A stretch of DNA of 64,000 nt from contig CP141128.1 of NCBI GenBank assembly GCA_035236585.1, forward strand, positions 27,371,618 through 27,435,617, in the 5' to 3' direction. Both the position numbers and the translations under genes were made by a program. This document shows positions 47,678-57,302 of this stretch, piece after piece. Below the pieces are notes generated by a model. That model worked only from the letters and a program-made list of their open reading frames with translations. It was not told the origin of the DNA and ran no database searches. The stretch is from Warburgia ugandensis. Lineage: Eukaryota; Streptophyta; Magnoliopsida; Canellales; Canellaceae. The stretch's first letter is position 1. The number at the start of each line of letters is the position of its first letter.

Positions 47678-47701
47678 TTTGGCGCCAAATAATCCCGCCA
47701 A
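47678..47701 (+). promoter_or_regulatory. Probable E2F binding sites
   Basis: TTTGGCGCCAAA at 47678-47689 is a perfect 12-bp palindrome matching the E2F/DP consensus TTTSSCGC on both strands. Four bases on, TCCCGCCAAT (reverse ATTGGCGGGA, 47693-47702) fits WTTSSCSS. A weaker CCGCCAAG lies at 47661. They sit about 145-185 bp before the start codon and just upstream of a TATA box, so the downstream gene may be expressed in late G1/S phase. Confidence 0.65.
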
Positions 47702-47727
47702 TTTCCAACCCCACTGCAACATATTTC

Positions 47728-47733
47728 TATAAA
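47728..47733 (+). promoter_or_regulatory. TATA box of the basic-protein gene
   Basis: TTCTATAAAGAAAG, 116 bp before the ATG and 27 bp after the second E2F-like site, leaving room for a leader of about 80 nt. Confidence 0.55.
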
Positions 47734-47843
47734 GAAAGAGCACAGGCGGAGATGAAGATGTGAACTATTTCATCTTATTCCCCTTGGTCTGCTTCCGAAA
47801 ATCCCATTTCTGTTAAAATTATTTCATCAGTAGCATTTCTACG

Positions 47844-48554
47844 ATGGTAGTTGCTCTGGGTCCAGGAAAGTTCTATGGAAGCAGCCTTCCGAGGCCTCGT
47901 TTCTACACAGACTTGGAGAACAACAATGAAAGAGTAGATCCGCCATTACCTGTTCTTGATCCATTGCTCTCGTGGGCAAATGAAGCTCACTGGACCATGG
48001 GAGGGCTCAGTTTCAAGCGCCAGAGGTTGCAAGGAAGAATAGAAGGCAACGTCAAAAGACTCAGAGCAGAGAAAGAAAGGAAGAACAGAAACCAAACCCA
48101 GAAAGCAAAGAAAGATCAAATCCAACCCAGATCATCTGTTTCTTCTCCCCAAGTGATCCTGAAAGCTCGATTGGCGCTACTTGATGAAGATGATGACAGT
48201 GGTTTAGAAGATGTTACTCCTTTGGCTCCTATTGTTCCGAGGAAGCGAGCAAGGGCTCTTAGTAATGAGCTTGATAATGCAGATGAAGTTGGAATTTCTT
48301 CTGCTAGATCCAATCAAGTTGTTAAGCGTGGAAGAATATTGGTGAAGAAAACCTGCGATGATAAGAGTGATAACCGGTCAATGCCTTACAAAGATAGGAT
48401 TGCTTTGCCCATGCGGAGTCAAAGAACAGAGGAAGAGGAAACATCACAAGTTGACGATCTGAAATCCGAATGGAAAGTGAAGGTATCCTCATCTATGGAT
48501 AAAAAATTCACAAAAGGCAGAAGGGGCAGAGGTGCAGTGAGAAGAAATCGGTGA
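47844..48554 (+). CDS. Plant-specific basic protein of unknown function, single exon, 236 aa
   Basis: The frame is intact from ATG to TGA without introns. The N-terminal 85 residues look conserved in style: GPGKFYGSSLPRPRFYTD, then VDPPLPVLDPLLSWANEAHW and MGGLSFKRQRLQGRIEGN. I recall similar uncharacterised plant proteins but cannot name one. Residues about 75-100 are Lys/Arg/Gln-rich; about 115-125 (DEDDDSGLED) are acidic; PRKRARA near 134 and the tail KKFTKGRRGRGAVRRNR are basic and look like nuclear signals or nucleic-acid contacts. No signal peptide, membrane segment or catalytic motif is seen. The start is supported by the TATA box and E2F-like sites upstream. It faces the next gene tail to tail, about 1.1 kb apart. 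Function is unknown; a nuclear role tied to the cell cycle is inference. Confidence 0.85.
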   Translation: MVVALGPGKFYGSSLPRPRFYTDLENNNERVDPPLPVLDPLLSWANEAHWTMGGLSFKRQRLQGRIEGNVKRLRAEKERKNRNQTQKAKKDQIQPRSSVSSPQVILKARLALLDEDDDSGLEDVTPLAPIVPRKRARALSNELDNADEVGISSARSNQVVKRGRILVKKTCDDKSDNRSMPYKDRIALPMRSQRTEEEETSQVDDLKSEWKVKVSSSMDKKFTKGRRGRGAVRRNR

Positions 48555-49638
48555 TTGCCAAGTGTTTACTCAGCCTGGTTTTTGTTGGTGTTATTCTGCT
48601 CCTGGCTTTCTGTCTGCCTTTCTTATAATTTACCTTAAGTTGTTGAAATTCAGGGTTTGGAGTGTCAAGTTCTTCTACCTATGTATGCTAGTTAGTGTCC
48701 AAAGAAAAGAAAGAAAAAAAAATTATGGAGATTGCAAAGAATTGAACAGAACAGTAGCCCTTTTTTCTTTCATCAAAGTAAAGATGCTCGTTTGTTATTA
48801 AATTTTCACTTCTTTCCGGATTGCCCTGTTGTTAATTGGATGAAGTAAAACATCACTATTGTTTGTATATTCTCACCTGCTCTGGAAACATAAGCTAGTT
48901 AAATATGCGGAGGAAAGAGAATTCTGAAGAAAATTTACATAGAATGCAGATTAAAAGAGAATAAGTAGCCATGTTGTGTAATTCATAAATTGGATCAAGC
49001 AGATTAGTATTTCACATTCCGTAGTCATCCCCTGTTTGATTTGGAAACGCAAGCCAATTAACTATGCAAATAAATGAAAGAAGAGATAGAAAAGCAAATG
49101 GAGATCGTCAGTTTGCAAGGAATAAAAGTGTTGTGCTCTATTGTAGAGATAGTTGAAGCTAAAGAACTGGCATACTGTGTTCTTTGCCTTCCTGATGTGA
49201 AGTAGTGACTACGCAGAGAACAGAACACAATGCATGAAGAAGCAGAAAAATTAGACCAAAAGATAACCTTATTGTATTACTGAATGAAGCTGAAGTGACA
49301 ATATAAATTATGTATCTTCAGCGGTTCGGTTGTAGGCATTTAAGCACAGAGCCGTTAATGAAAAATAAACAATAGATACTCAGATTGGAAAGAATTGGAA
49401 CAAGACAAAGAAGTCTTTTCTTGTTCAATTGGATAAAACAGGGCACCAAAACAAAATACGTCATCTACAATACTAGTACAGTTTGGGGCTTGTGTCCACT
49501 AACCCATGCATTCTTTAATGGTGAATGTATGTACAAGCAGCAATGTTTACATCAATATGACCCTCCAAAAGAATAGGAAAAATGACCCTCCAAAAGAATA
49601 GGAAAAAAGGAAGTGAAAAAAATACAGTTTCTTAATTC
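48555..49638. other. Convergent 3' flanks of the two genes
   Basis: This probably holds both 3' untranslated regions. The small frames at 48562-48801 and 49385-49576 show no recognisable domain. No repeat family was recognised apart from the 25-bp duplication near the minus-strand gene. Confidence 0.5.
49558..49606. repeat. 25-bp tandem duplication
   Basis: TGACCCTCCAAAAGAATAGG plus AAAAA is present twice in a row, in the probable 3' untranslated region of the minus-strand gene. Confidence 0.9.
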
Positions 49639-50480
49639 TCATTGCTTGCTCTGCAACCATGAACTCCTTAACTGCAATTCAGCACTTTCCCCATAGCATT
49701 TAGCCCTCACCAAGCAGAAATAGGTACAAAACCCAACTGAAGAACTGACTCTATCTGTCTTAAGAATGTAACATGCAGGACAATCAATCCCTCTTCCTTG
49801 AACAACAATGCCCCACGATCTGCTACAATCAAAGTGCCTGTTGTATTCGATATCTAGATCTTCATCCTTAAGTTCTTCAACCAAAATGACCCCGTCGGGT
49901 GTTGAATTTCCTTCATTCCATCTTTTCCTGATGTGGGGCCAACTATCAGCAATTGCTCTTTCCCTCTCTAATCTGGTTTTCATCTCTGAACTCAGAGATC
50001 CATTGCCTTCATAATAAACATGAACAAGGAAAGGTGCCTCTCCAATATTCCTTACAATCTGTTTGACCATAATAAAATGAAATTTGTTAGAAGAGAAACA
50101 CTTGCGGAGTTGCAAAAGTTCAACGATTTTCTGGCTCAAGAGAGAATATTTCGAAAACCCACCTCCGGAATGGATTGGTTCATCCATTCATCAAGCTTTT
50201 CTAGGTTTACAGGCTCTGGGGTCTTGTTTTTCTTCTTTTCTGTAGGTTTTTTGCATGGTTCTTCCTTGTATGGAAATGGGTCTACCATATAGATTGAGTG
50301 ACAACTTGGAGTATCTGCCGGTTCTCCATTGCGATCAGAAAATAAACAGGCTTGTAAATTCTCCTTGGAAGATTTGAATCTAAGAAAAGATGCCTCTTTC
50401 CTGCCCATTTGTCTTTTTCCACTCCAATTTCCACTGAGAAAACCCTTTCCGCTTCCAGCTTTCGCCAGTGAAGACGCCAT
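49639..50480 (-). CDS. Probable plastid-targeted conserved plant protein (DUF7804-like), two exons, 245 aa
   Basis: Exon 1 is 50480-50163 (106 codons) and exon 2 is 50058-49639 (139 codons plus stop). The 104-bp intron has donor GAG|GTGGGT and acceptor AAACAG|ATT and is phase 0. Splicing joins LDEWMNQSIPE to IVRNIGEAPFLVHVYYEG. The first 50 residues (MASSLAKAGSGKGFLSGNWS, then basic and Ser-rich) look like a chloroplast transit peptide. The mature part has IRKRWNEG, DGVILVEEL, SWGIVVQGRG, CPACYILKT and CTYFCLVRAKC; the conserved Cys could bind metal or form disulfides. I recall a plant family named DUF7804 with this pattern but did not verify it. No catalytic function is known to me. The ATG is the first in a short open leader. 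Confidence 0.85.
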
Positions 50481-50700
50481 TTAGAGAGAGAGAGAGAGAG
50501 GTTTTTTCTCCTCAATCTCGATCTGGGTCAATCGGATTTTGAATTAAAGAGGAGAGAGAGAGACAGTTTCTTGGATTCCAAAATCTGGGCTCTGAATGAA
50601 GAATTGTATTGGGTGAATTGGGTCTGGGAGAGGACTGGATCTCCGCTCCCAAACCCTAAGAGAGAGACAGAGAGAATCCTGGTGTTTTCTTCCCTTCCAC
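50481..50700 (-). promoter_or_regulatory. Leader/promoter of the minus-strand gene with CT tracts and a telo-box
   Basis: On the gene's strand, three CT-repeat tracts (50484-50500, 50551-50563, 50660-50675) lie in the probable leader. A telo-box, AAACCCTAA, is at 50651-50659 on the plus strand, about 170 bp before the ATG. Telo-boxes and CT tracts are common in promoters and leaders of broadly expressed plant genes. No clear TATA box was found. Confidence 0.5.
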
Positions 50701-51070
50701 GCGAATAGTACTAGTTGGGCAACAGGAATGTTTCACGTTCTCGCTTGTTTCGGGGTTTCTTCTCTCTGCATTTATAGAACAATCCTATGTGGCCAACCAT
50801 GCAAACAAGAGCTGCGGACACGTTCCACCACGCGCTTTCCTCGCCCAATGCTCATCTTCTCAACAATGATTCACCTCCACGTTGAATTCTGTTTTCCACC
50901 TCAGAGTCCATGCATCATAAGGAGTCTTGGGGGTACATTCATTTTCGGACTAATACATTTGAGGACGACAATGGAGCCGGTTAAGTTGGGTCCCCCCCTG
51001 CAATTGTCTTAGGCGGCTTAGACAAGAAATTTGTGACCTGCACCCTTGCGGGTACAAATTTTGTGACTCA

Positions 51071-51542
51071 GGGGTGGGGCAGAGCGGGTTGGGTCGACTC
51101 ATATTTTTCACACATTTATATATTAAGAATGACATGGTTTATTTTCATAGTTTAGTTATAGAAGAATAATATCTTTGTAAAATCAGATACAAACATATAA
51201 CAAGGGTTAGAAAATAAAAAAATTTCTTATACACTTCAAAAAAGGGACTAAAAGTAATGGAAGAAAGTAAAAGAAATATATCAATACTCATGTAAACGGT
51301 CATATTGATCCCTGCCCCTGTACAGTCCGAATCCCGCCCACAACAGTTGTTGGAGCGCGGGGTGGCTCAAGGTGGGTATCGCCATATTGACTCCCTGCCA
51401 CTGCATTACCCTAAGTTAATGGGGTGGGGCGGGTGAGTTTTTCATAATCTGTCCCACTCTATAGTCGGTGTAGTAACGTATGTTTTTGGGTGGGACAGGT
51501 AAAGAAACGACTCCACCTTGCCCCACCCCATTGCCATCCCTA
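51071..51542. mobile_element. hAT-like non-autonomous element remnant
   Basis: The left edge, CAGGGGTGGGGCAGAGCGGG, and the right edge, GCCCCACCCCATTGCCATCC then CTA, are imperfect inverted repeats. The right end is the complement of the TAGGGATGGCAATGGGG terminus of common plant hAT-type small elements. More GGGGCGGGT-type motifs lie inside (51350-51430, 51480-51520). No transposase and no clean 8-bp target duplication are visible. Confidence 0.5.
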
Positions 51543-54180
51543 ATTCATTACATTCATCGTATTACTCGTCTCCCATGACGAGAAGCACCAAAAACCCCAC
51601 CTAAAGAGTACCACGAAAATGGGCTCCTTCCACTTAAATTGTGGTATGCATTAATATAAAATGAATTTTTTGTTGAGCATCATCGGAGGAGAGGCTCACC
51701 TTTGAAATAATTGTTAACGAGACATTTTATCCCCATCCATCTTTGAGAGAGCTTGAGTCAGAAAAATGTGAGTCTACAAACCAAAAAATGCCCAGCTTAT
51801 AATATGCAAGGCACATTATGCATGCACAATACAGGAACCCATCTTGGAGTACCACATTGCAAGTTCATGTCACGCCTAATAGCCCCGAGATATTTTTGAC
51901 CCGTCCTTTTCGTCTAATATCCCACATCTTGATTGGATTGTTCTATCATCTTAGGTTCTGAACAAACTCGACTTTTGAATTAGAAATGACGGTTAAGAAT
52001 GTTACGGCATAAGCAATGCTCCACATTTAACGTTTATGATGCTATAATTGTCCTATAATCCAAATTTTGGACTACAAGATATACGAAGTGAGGAAAATCA
52101 TATCAATAGATCCAATCAATGAAAGGTGAGAGTTCATGTAAAGTGGAGGCTGGGTAAAAAAAAAAAACGTGGAGTATGCACGGCAACTTGCCATGCGGTC
52201 GGCCACAACATTACAACGGACAATGTGAAGGTACGTCCACATTCTAGCCTGACAATCGACATATGAGTGCTCAAGACCATTGTATTTGGGGACCAGCTTA
52301 ATCCACATTCCTTGCGGTCCACATCGAATTTGACATCTCCTCCGAATATAACTTGTGTCCCGGTATGTGTAGTCTACCTCATTTTTCTTTTCCTTTTAAT
52401 AGATGTAAGTCTTTCGAAATGTTTTCCATGCAAAAAATGAGTAATCTATTAGAAATCACTCGTCTGAATGATCTAGCTACTTGCTTCGATATTTGAAATT
52501 TTAATAAAATTAAATGATCACTATTTTTCTGAGGAGCCATTCCTTAATCCCCATTACAACCAGTACAAACAAATTTTCTCTAGGTTAATATATGATGCTA
52601 GCCGAAGAAAAAATAAAGTTTGATCTCTAATCTATCTTAGACATTTTCAACATGATAAACATATTAGATTTACCAAACAAAGTTTCACCACACGTAATGA
52701 TTACTAAATTTGGTCGCAAGTTCAATGCTCTTCCAAGAGATGTGTCATTAAGTACGCAAGTCCACCATTTCAAAAAAAAAAAAGGAAAAAGGAAAAAAAA
52801 AAATACTGTGTTCAGTATTTAAAAATATAGGACATGTCTATAATTTTTGCAAATCTCTAAATCAAAGAGAAATTTAGTTTATTAACTACCCTCATAAAGT
52901 AGGAAAATATAGACCTCCACACCAAGTAGTATAATACTATTGTTTCTAGACAACCATGGCACTAGGGTGTTCCATCTCAAAAGTGGGTGTATGGATGTAT
53001 AAGATTAGAAATTGTTGAAAAAAAAAGAGGGAATTTAAGGCAGTTTATTGGAGTTGTTACAAAGTAACTGAGGGTGAACTACATTAAGAATTTGGTCAAT
53101 CAACAGTTGGTCCCACAGATTTTCTAACATAAGCCGTATACATGTAAATATCATATAATTTCAAGAGGAATGCTAAACTTATTGCACTCAATACATAATT
53201 TCTTAGATGTTACAATCATCCAAACAGTAATAGTTTTGTCCAATAAGAAATCTAAAATTTGAGAGATGAGATGGACAATTTAGATGCAAAAAAGTTTGTC
53301 TAGAAAATGTGGTCCCAAACTACACCTCATAGTGCGATCCGCTTAGGTACTCCTTTAATTTGAAATCCCTTTATCTTTGTGCATGTGAGTAGCAATTAAT
53401 CGCTGGGGTCGAGTAAATAGTGCTAAAATGAAGACACTACATTATTCTCCTGATAAAATATTTACAAAAGAGAAGTGGAATGAAACAACCTAGGGAAAGA
53501 TTAGCTCGAAATGCACATTTTGTAGATGCATGTTGACTAGCAATCTCACGATAGAAGTCATAAAATCAACCGGCCGCTCTACGCCCACCGAATTCCATTT
53601 CCAAAGCTGCCACATTCCCAACCTAAGAAATGCTACCGTCAAGTCATTATTTTCTTCTATGTCATCAAAAATACATAAATAAATAAATAAATAAAATTGC
53701 ATGCTGGGCTCACCTCTAAAACCATGCCTCTTGGAGGTGTCTTGGCTTTGAAACGACGGTTTTGAGCATTTTGCATTCACAACTCCAAGTGTACGAGTCA
53801 TTGGAAAATATGCATGCGGACCTGTTGCTTGTATCTTTTCAGTGATCCCAAGCCGTCCATTTGATAAGGGATGTCGCACATAGTTTATGAACCAAAAAAA
53901 CTTATCTATTGTAAACCTATAAAAATATGCTTTTTTTTAAGGTCTAAAACAATGCTTCCTGGACATTGTTGTGGATGTGAAATGGACATTTGGAGCATTT
54001 TATATATATTTCACAATCCCAAAAAATCCAAAAACTATAGTTTTAGGGATGTCCAACAGATGAGTCTTTTGATCTGTAGGACATTTAGGACAGTCCCAAT
54101 CAAATGGACAAAATGCAAGCAGCGGGCCCAGCATGTCTATTTTTTCAATGGAAAGTCATAAAAATCTTGTAGAAATTCGC

Positions 54181-54181
<1 letters not shown>
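51543..54181. other. Intergenic DNA, no gene supported
   Basis: AT-rich sequence with short homopolymer runs. The longest frame (129 codons, minus, 53490-53879) includes an (ATAA)n run near 53670-53695 and no recognisable domain. Segments around GCCGTCCATTTGATAAGGG (53850) look like generic repetitive intergenic DNA. I saw no terminal repeats. Confidence 0.5.

Positions 54182-54247
<66 letters not shown>
54182..54247. repeat. (GA)33 microsatellite
   Basis: About 66 bp of GA repeat. The frame over it reads an Arg-Glu run and is not a gene. Confidence 0.95.
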
Positions 54248-54249
<2 letters not shown>

Positions 54250-57200
54250 AGTTTAGGTGAAAAGGAGAGTAAAGGGAGAACTAAAAAAATTGGTTATTGT
54301 ATCGTTTTGTCTTCTCCCTTGACCAACCACTAGTCAGGAGGTACATGATGATGCACACATACAATCGCATAGCCACACATCACATTTATATAGAAAAATG
54401 CCAACCAGATTGAACCCAACTATAAACCCTCAATTTTATCTAATCATCCTAGCCGAATTTCAATCTTCAATGTTGACATGTTCTCACCGCAGGACATCCT
54501 ATTTTTTGTAGACACACCAAGCTAATAGATAGTAGAATATGCACCTCACATTTGAAAATGATGAGCACTCCCCTGCTAAGCCGCATGTCCATCGTTCTAC
54601 AATTCTCCATCTTAAAATTGAGGCATGCACCCCAAAGTGGCTCACTCACATGTGGAGTTATATTAAAGAAATGCAAAAAAGAATTAGACCAATATATAAA
54701 AAGAAACTTCCTCCAATTTCATGAGAAATAAGGAATGCACCCTAATAGAGGTAGTTATAAATTTATCCTCTCCATAAACTTTTTAGGAGGGAATCTTTTA
54801 ATTATTATTAGTCAAATTTTCATGTGCATGGTGAAATATTCATGTGTGTGAAAAAAAATTCATCCTTCTGAATAGATTTTTTAAGAAACAACCAAATACA
54901 CAAATATCCTTGTTTTCATCCTATTGACTGGTCATCTATATGAAGGGGTAGATCCTCAAGAGAAATAATGAAGTAGCAGCCCTTATAGTAAGAAGGGGAC
55001 TATCCTTATTAGTAGGCTCCACTCTTGAAAGTCTCTTCTATGCAGAATAAAAGAGCTACTTCTTCCTAGGAAGCACTTGAGAGAAGTTAAATATAGACTT
55101 TTATATTTTGGAGGAGCAACTTATTCTTTGATGTTTTGGTTTTCCATCTTCTAGATTTTACTCATGCTTTTTTAGGTATAATAATCTCTTCTCTTCTTTT
55201 CTTTTTTGTTTGAATTCTTTCCTACTTTCTAGAATAGTTTGATTTCTTAGAGTAGTGGCATGTGTAATGGATTTCATTTCCTATGCTAGATTTAATTTTC
55301 TATTGTTTAAGCTAGTTTCCTTTTCAAATTAGATTGGCCCTAGAGAAGAAAGGAAGGAAGAAAAGCAATGCTGCCTCCTTCCCCAAGGATCCTCAACCCT
55401 AGCATAGGTGGGGTCCCTCCCCTTCTCAATCAATTGCATAGGTCCTCAACCTTATATGACTAGGTGGGCCCTCATGCATATTTTCTTATATTCTGCATAA
55501 CTTAGTATAATTCTTTCAAAATCAAGCATGCTTCCTAGGATCTCATGAATTAATCATCATTAATCCTTAATTTAACCCATAATATCTTGATTACTTCATG
55601 TAGTAGAGACCCATCTTGCATTGACTAAGGTTGGGGCCTAATCCATTCTAACCTCATAACGAAAGCTCATTTAATCTTTGGTATTGAAATTCAAGGTTCT
55701 AGGCATCTTTCTCTAGGTTGGTGATACAAAATCAATATATAGGATGACCCTAACACAACAAGGAATTCTATGTTGTTAGTTACTAGTTCCATGTTCTTTG
55801 TTCCTAGCATGTTCATGGCTCCTAAAACATGGTCTTGGTTCATGGCTGGAACGTCTTTCCAAATCTTTAGTTTGATGATCCTTGTTTCCCATTGCAAATG
55901 CATGTCTCTTGTTTCTACATTTTTCCAATGATTCCCTACACTCACAATGTTTCCAACATCTAGCTTTGTTTCAAATTATGTTTTAGCATTCTTCTAGTTT
56001 ATATTCCATGGTCTTTAGTTTCATGATTAATGACTTTATTTCATTTTATGTCACAAGTTCTAGTCTAAAGCATATTTCTAAGTTCACAAAACAATTTGTG
56101 TGGCGAGTAATTTTTCTGATTTTTAATTAAATGCACCTTTGCAAGTGTTTGTCATAATGGGTTTAGATCAATGCATAACCACATTCTTTTGTTCAATCTA
56201 TACTCCATGATTATTTATTGTCATATTTGATGTTCTAGTTCATACCATGATACTTGCCTAGTTTATGTCAAGTTGTATGTTCAATAGTTTTATACTATGT
56301 TTTCAATTTAATTCATATTTCTAGTTTTTTCTTCATGTCTCATGTTTCAAGTTCCTAGTTCCATCTATGTAGTTCAATTCCATGATTCTAGCTTCTAATG
56401 TATTTTTCAATGTGTATTTGCATTGTTGTTTAAGTGTTTGTTGAAATACATGCGTGATTCATTATAATCAAAGATGACTTGGTTTACTTCTTTCATGATT
56501 AAGTCTTTTATTCCTTAACTCTAGAATCATACATTAGTCAAAAGTTAAACTCAAAATAGTTATCATGTCTTAAAATTAGAGGTCAAGAGGGCAATTTTGC
56601 TTCATTCTTGCCAACCATAATCCTTAGAGATGTCCGAACTCTAGATCTTTGGTTTAATGGACTCCTTTAAGTCATTAGGGACCTAAGCTCTTTCTACCTT
56701 AAGTGGTGACTCCATTAATATAATCTATTTCATTAAAAAAGATCAAGTAAACCATGGTATTCCCCATTCCCTAGTTAGCCTAATTCATCCCAAAATAAAA
56801 TACTCATCATCAATAAAGCATATAACAATCATTCTAACATACAATAATCAACCTAGGATAACATAAAATCCTCCACCCTTTCAAGCATTTGTGGCTACCT
56901 AAAAAATTGCCCATGGCAATAATATGTTAGGCTAAGCTCCCAATTACAATAGTTGATGAGAATGCTTGAACAAATTCTAAGAAATTAGGAAGAGAAAATG
57001 TAAAACATGGCCAAAGTGTCATATAGTTCTTTCATATATTACAAGCTTGGGGAAGTGTCTACTAAGAACATGTTTATGAAAAGTGAGTTGAAAATAATCA
57101 AGCCAATTGTTTTCAAGATTGAGTTGGATCACAATGAAAGATGGAACAAGCTGCAAGGACATAGGAAGATAGCTCATGTAGTAAGGTACATTGGCAGATT

Positions 57201-57302
57201 CTTAATACCATCTCAATCAACTGTAGATCCACAATTACCTTTATTGCTTGACTTCTATCCATGTCAACTATTGCATTATGTAATAGAGTAGATAATCACT
57301 AA
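54248..57302. other. AT-rich DNA, possible Tat-type LTR fragment in the middle
   Basis: No gene is supported; the 94-codon frame at 57007-57291 has no recognisable domain. The stretch 56640-56720 (GGGACCTAAGCTCTTTCTAC then CTTAAGTGGTGACTCC) resembles the LTR end plus TGGCGACTCC-type primer site of some Tat/Ogre elements. No LTR start or internal domain could be tied to it, so that reading is weak. Confidence 0.3.

Noticed and set aside
54133..54333. Arg-Glu repeat protein
   Set aside because: A GA microsatellite read as RERERE.
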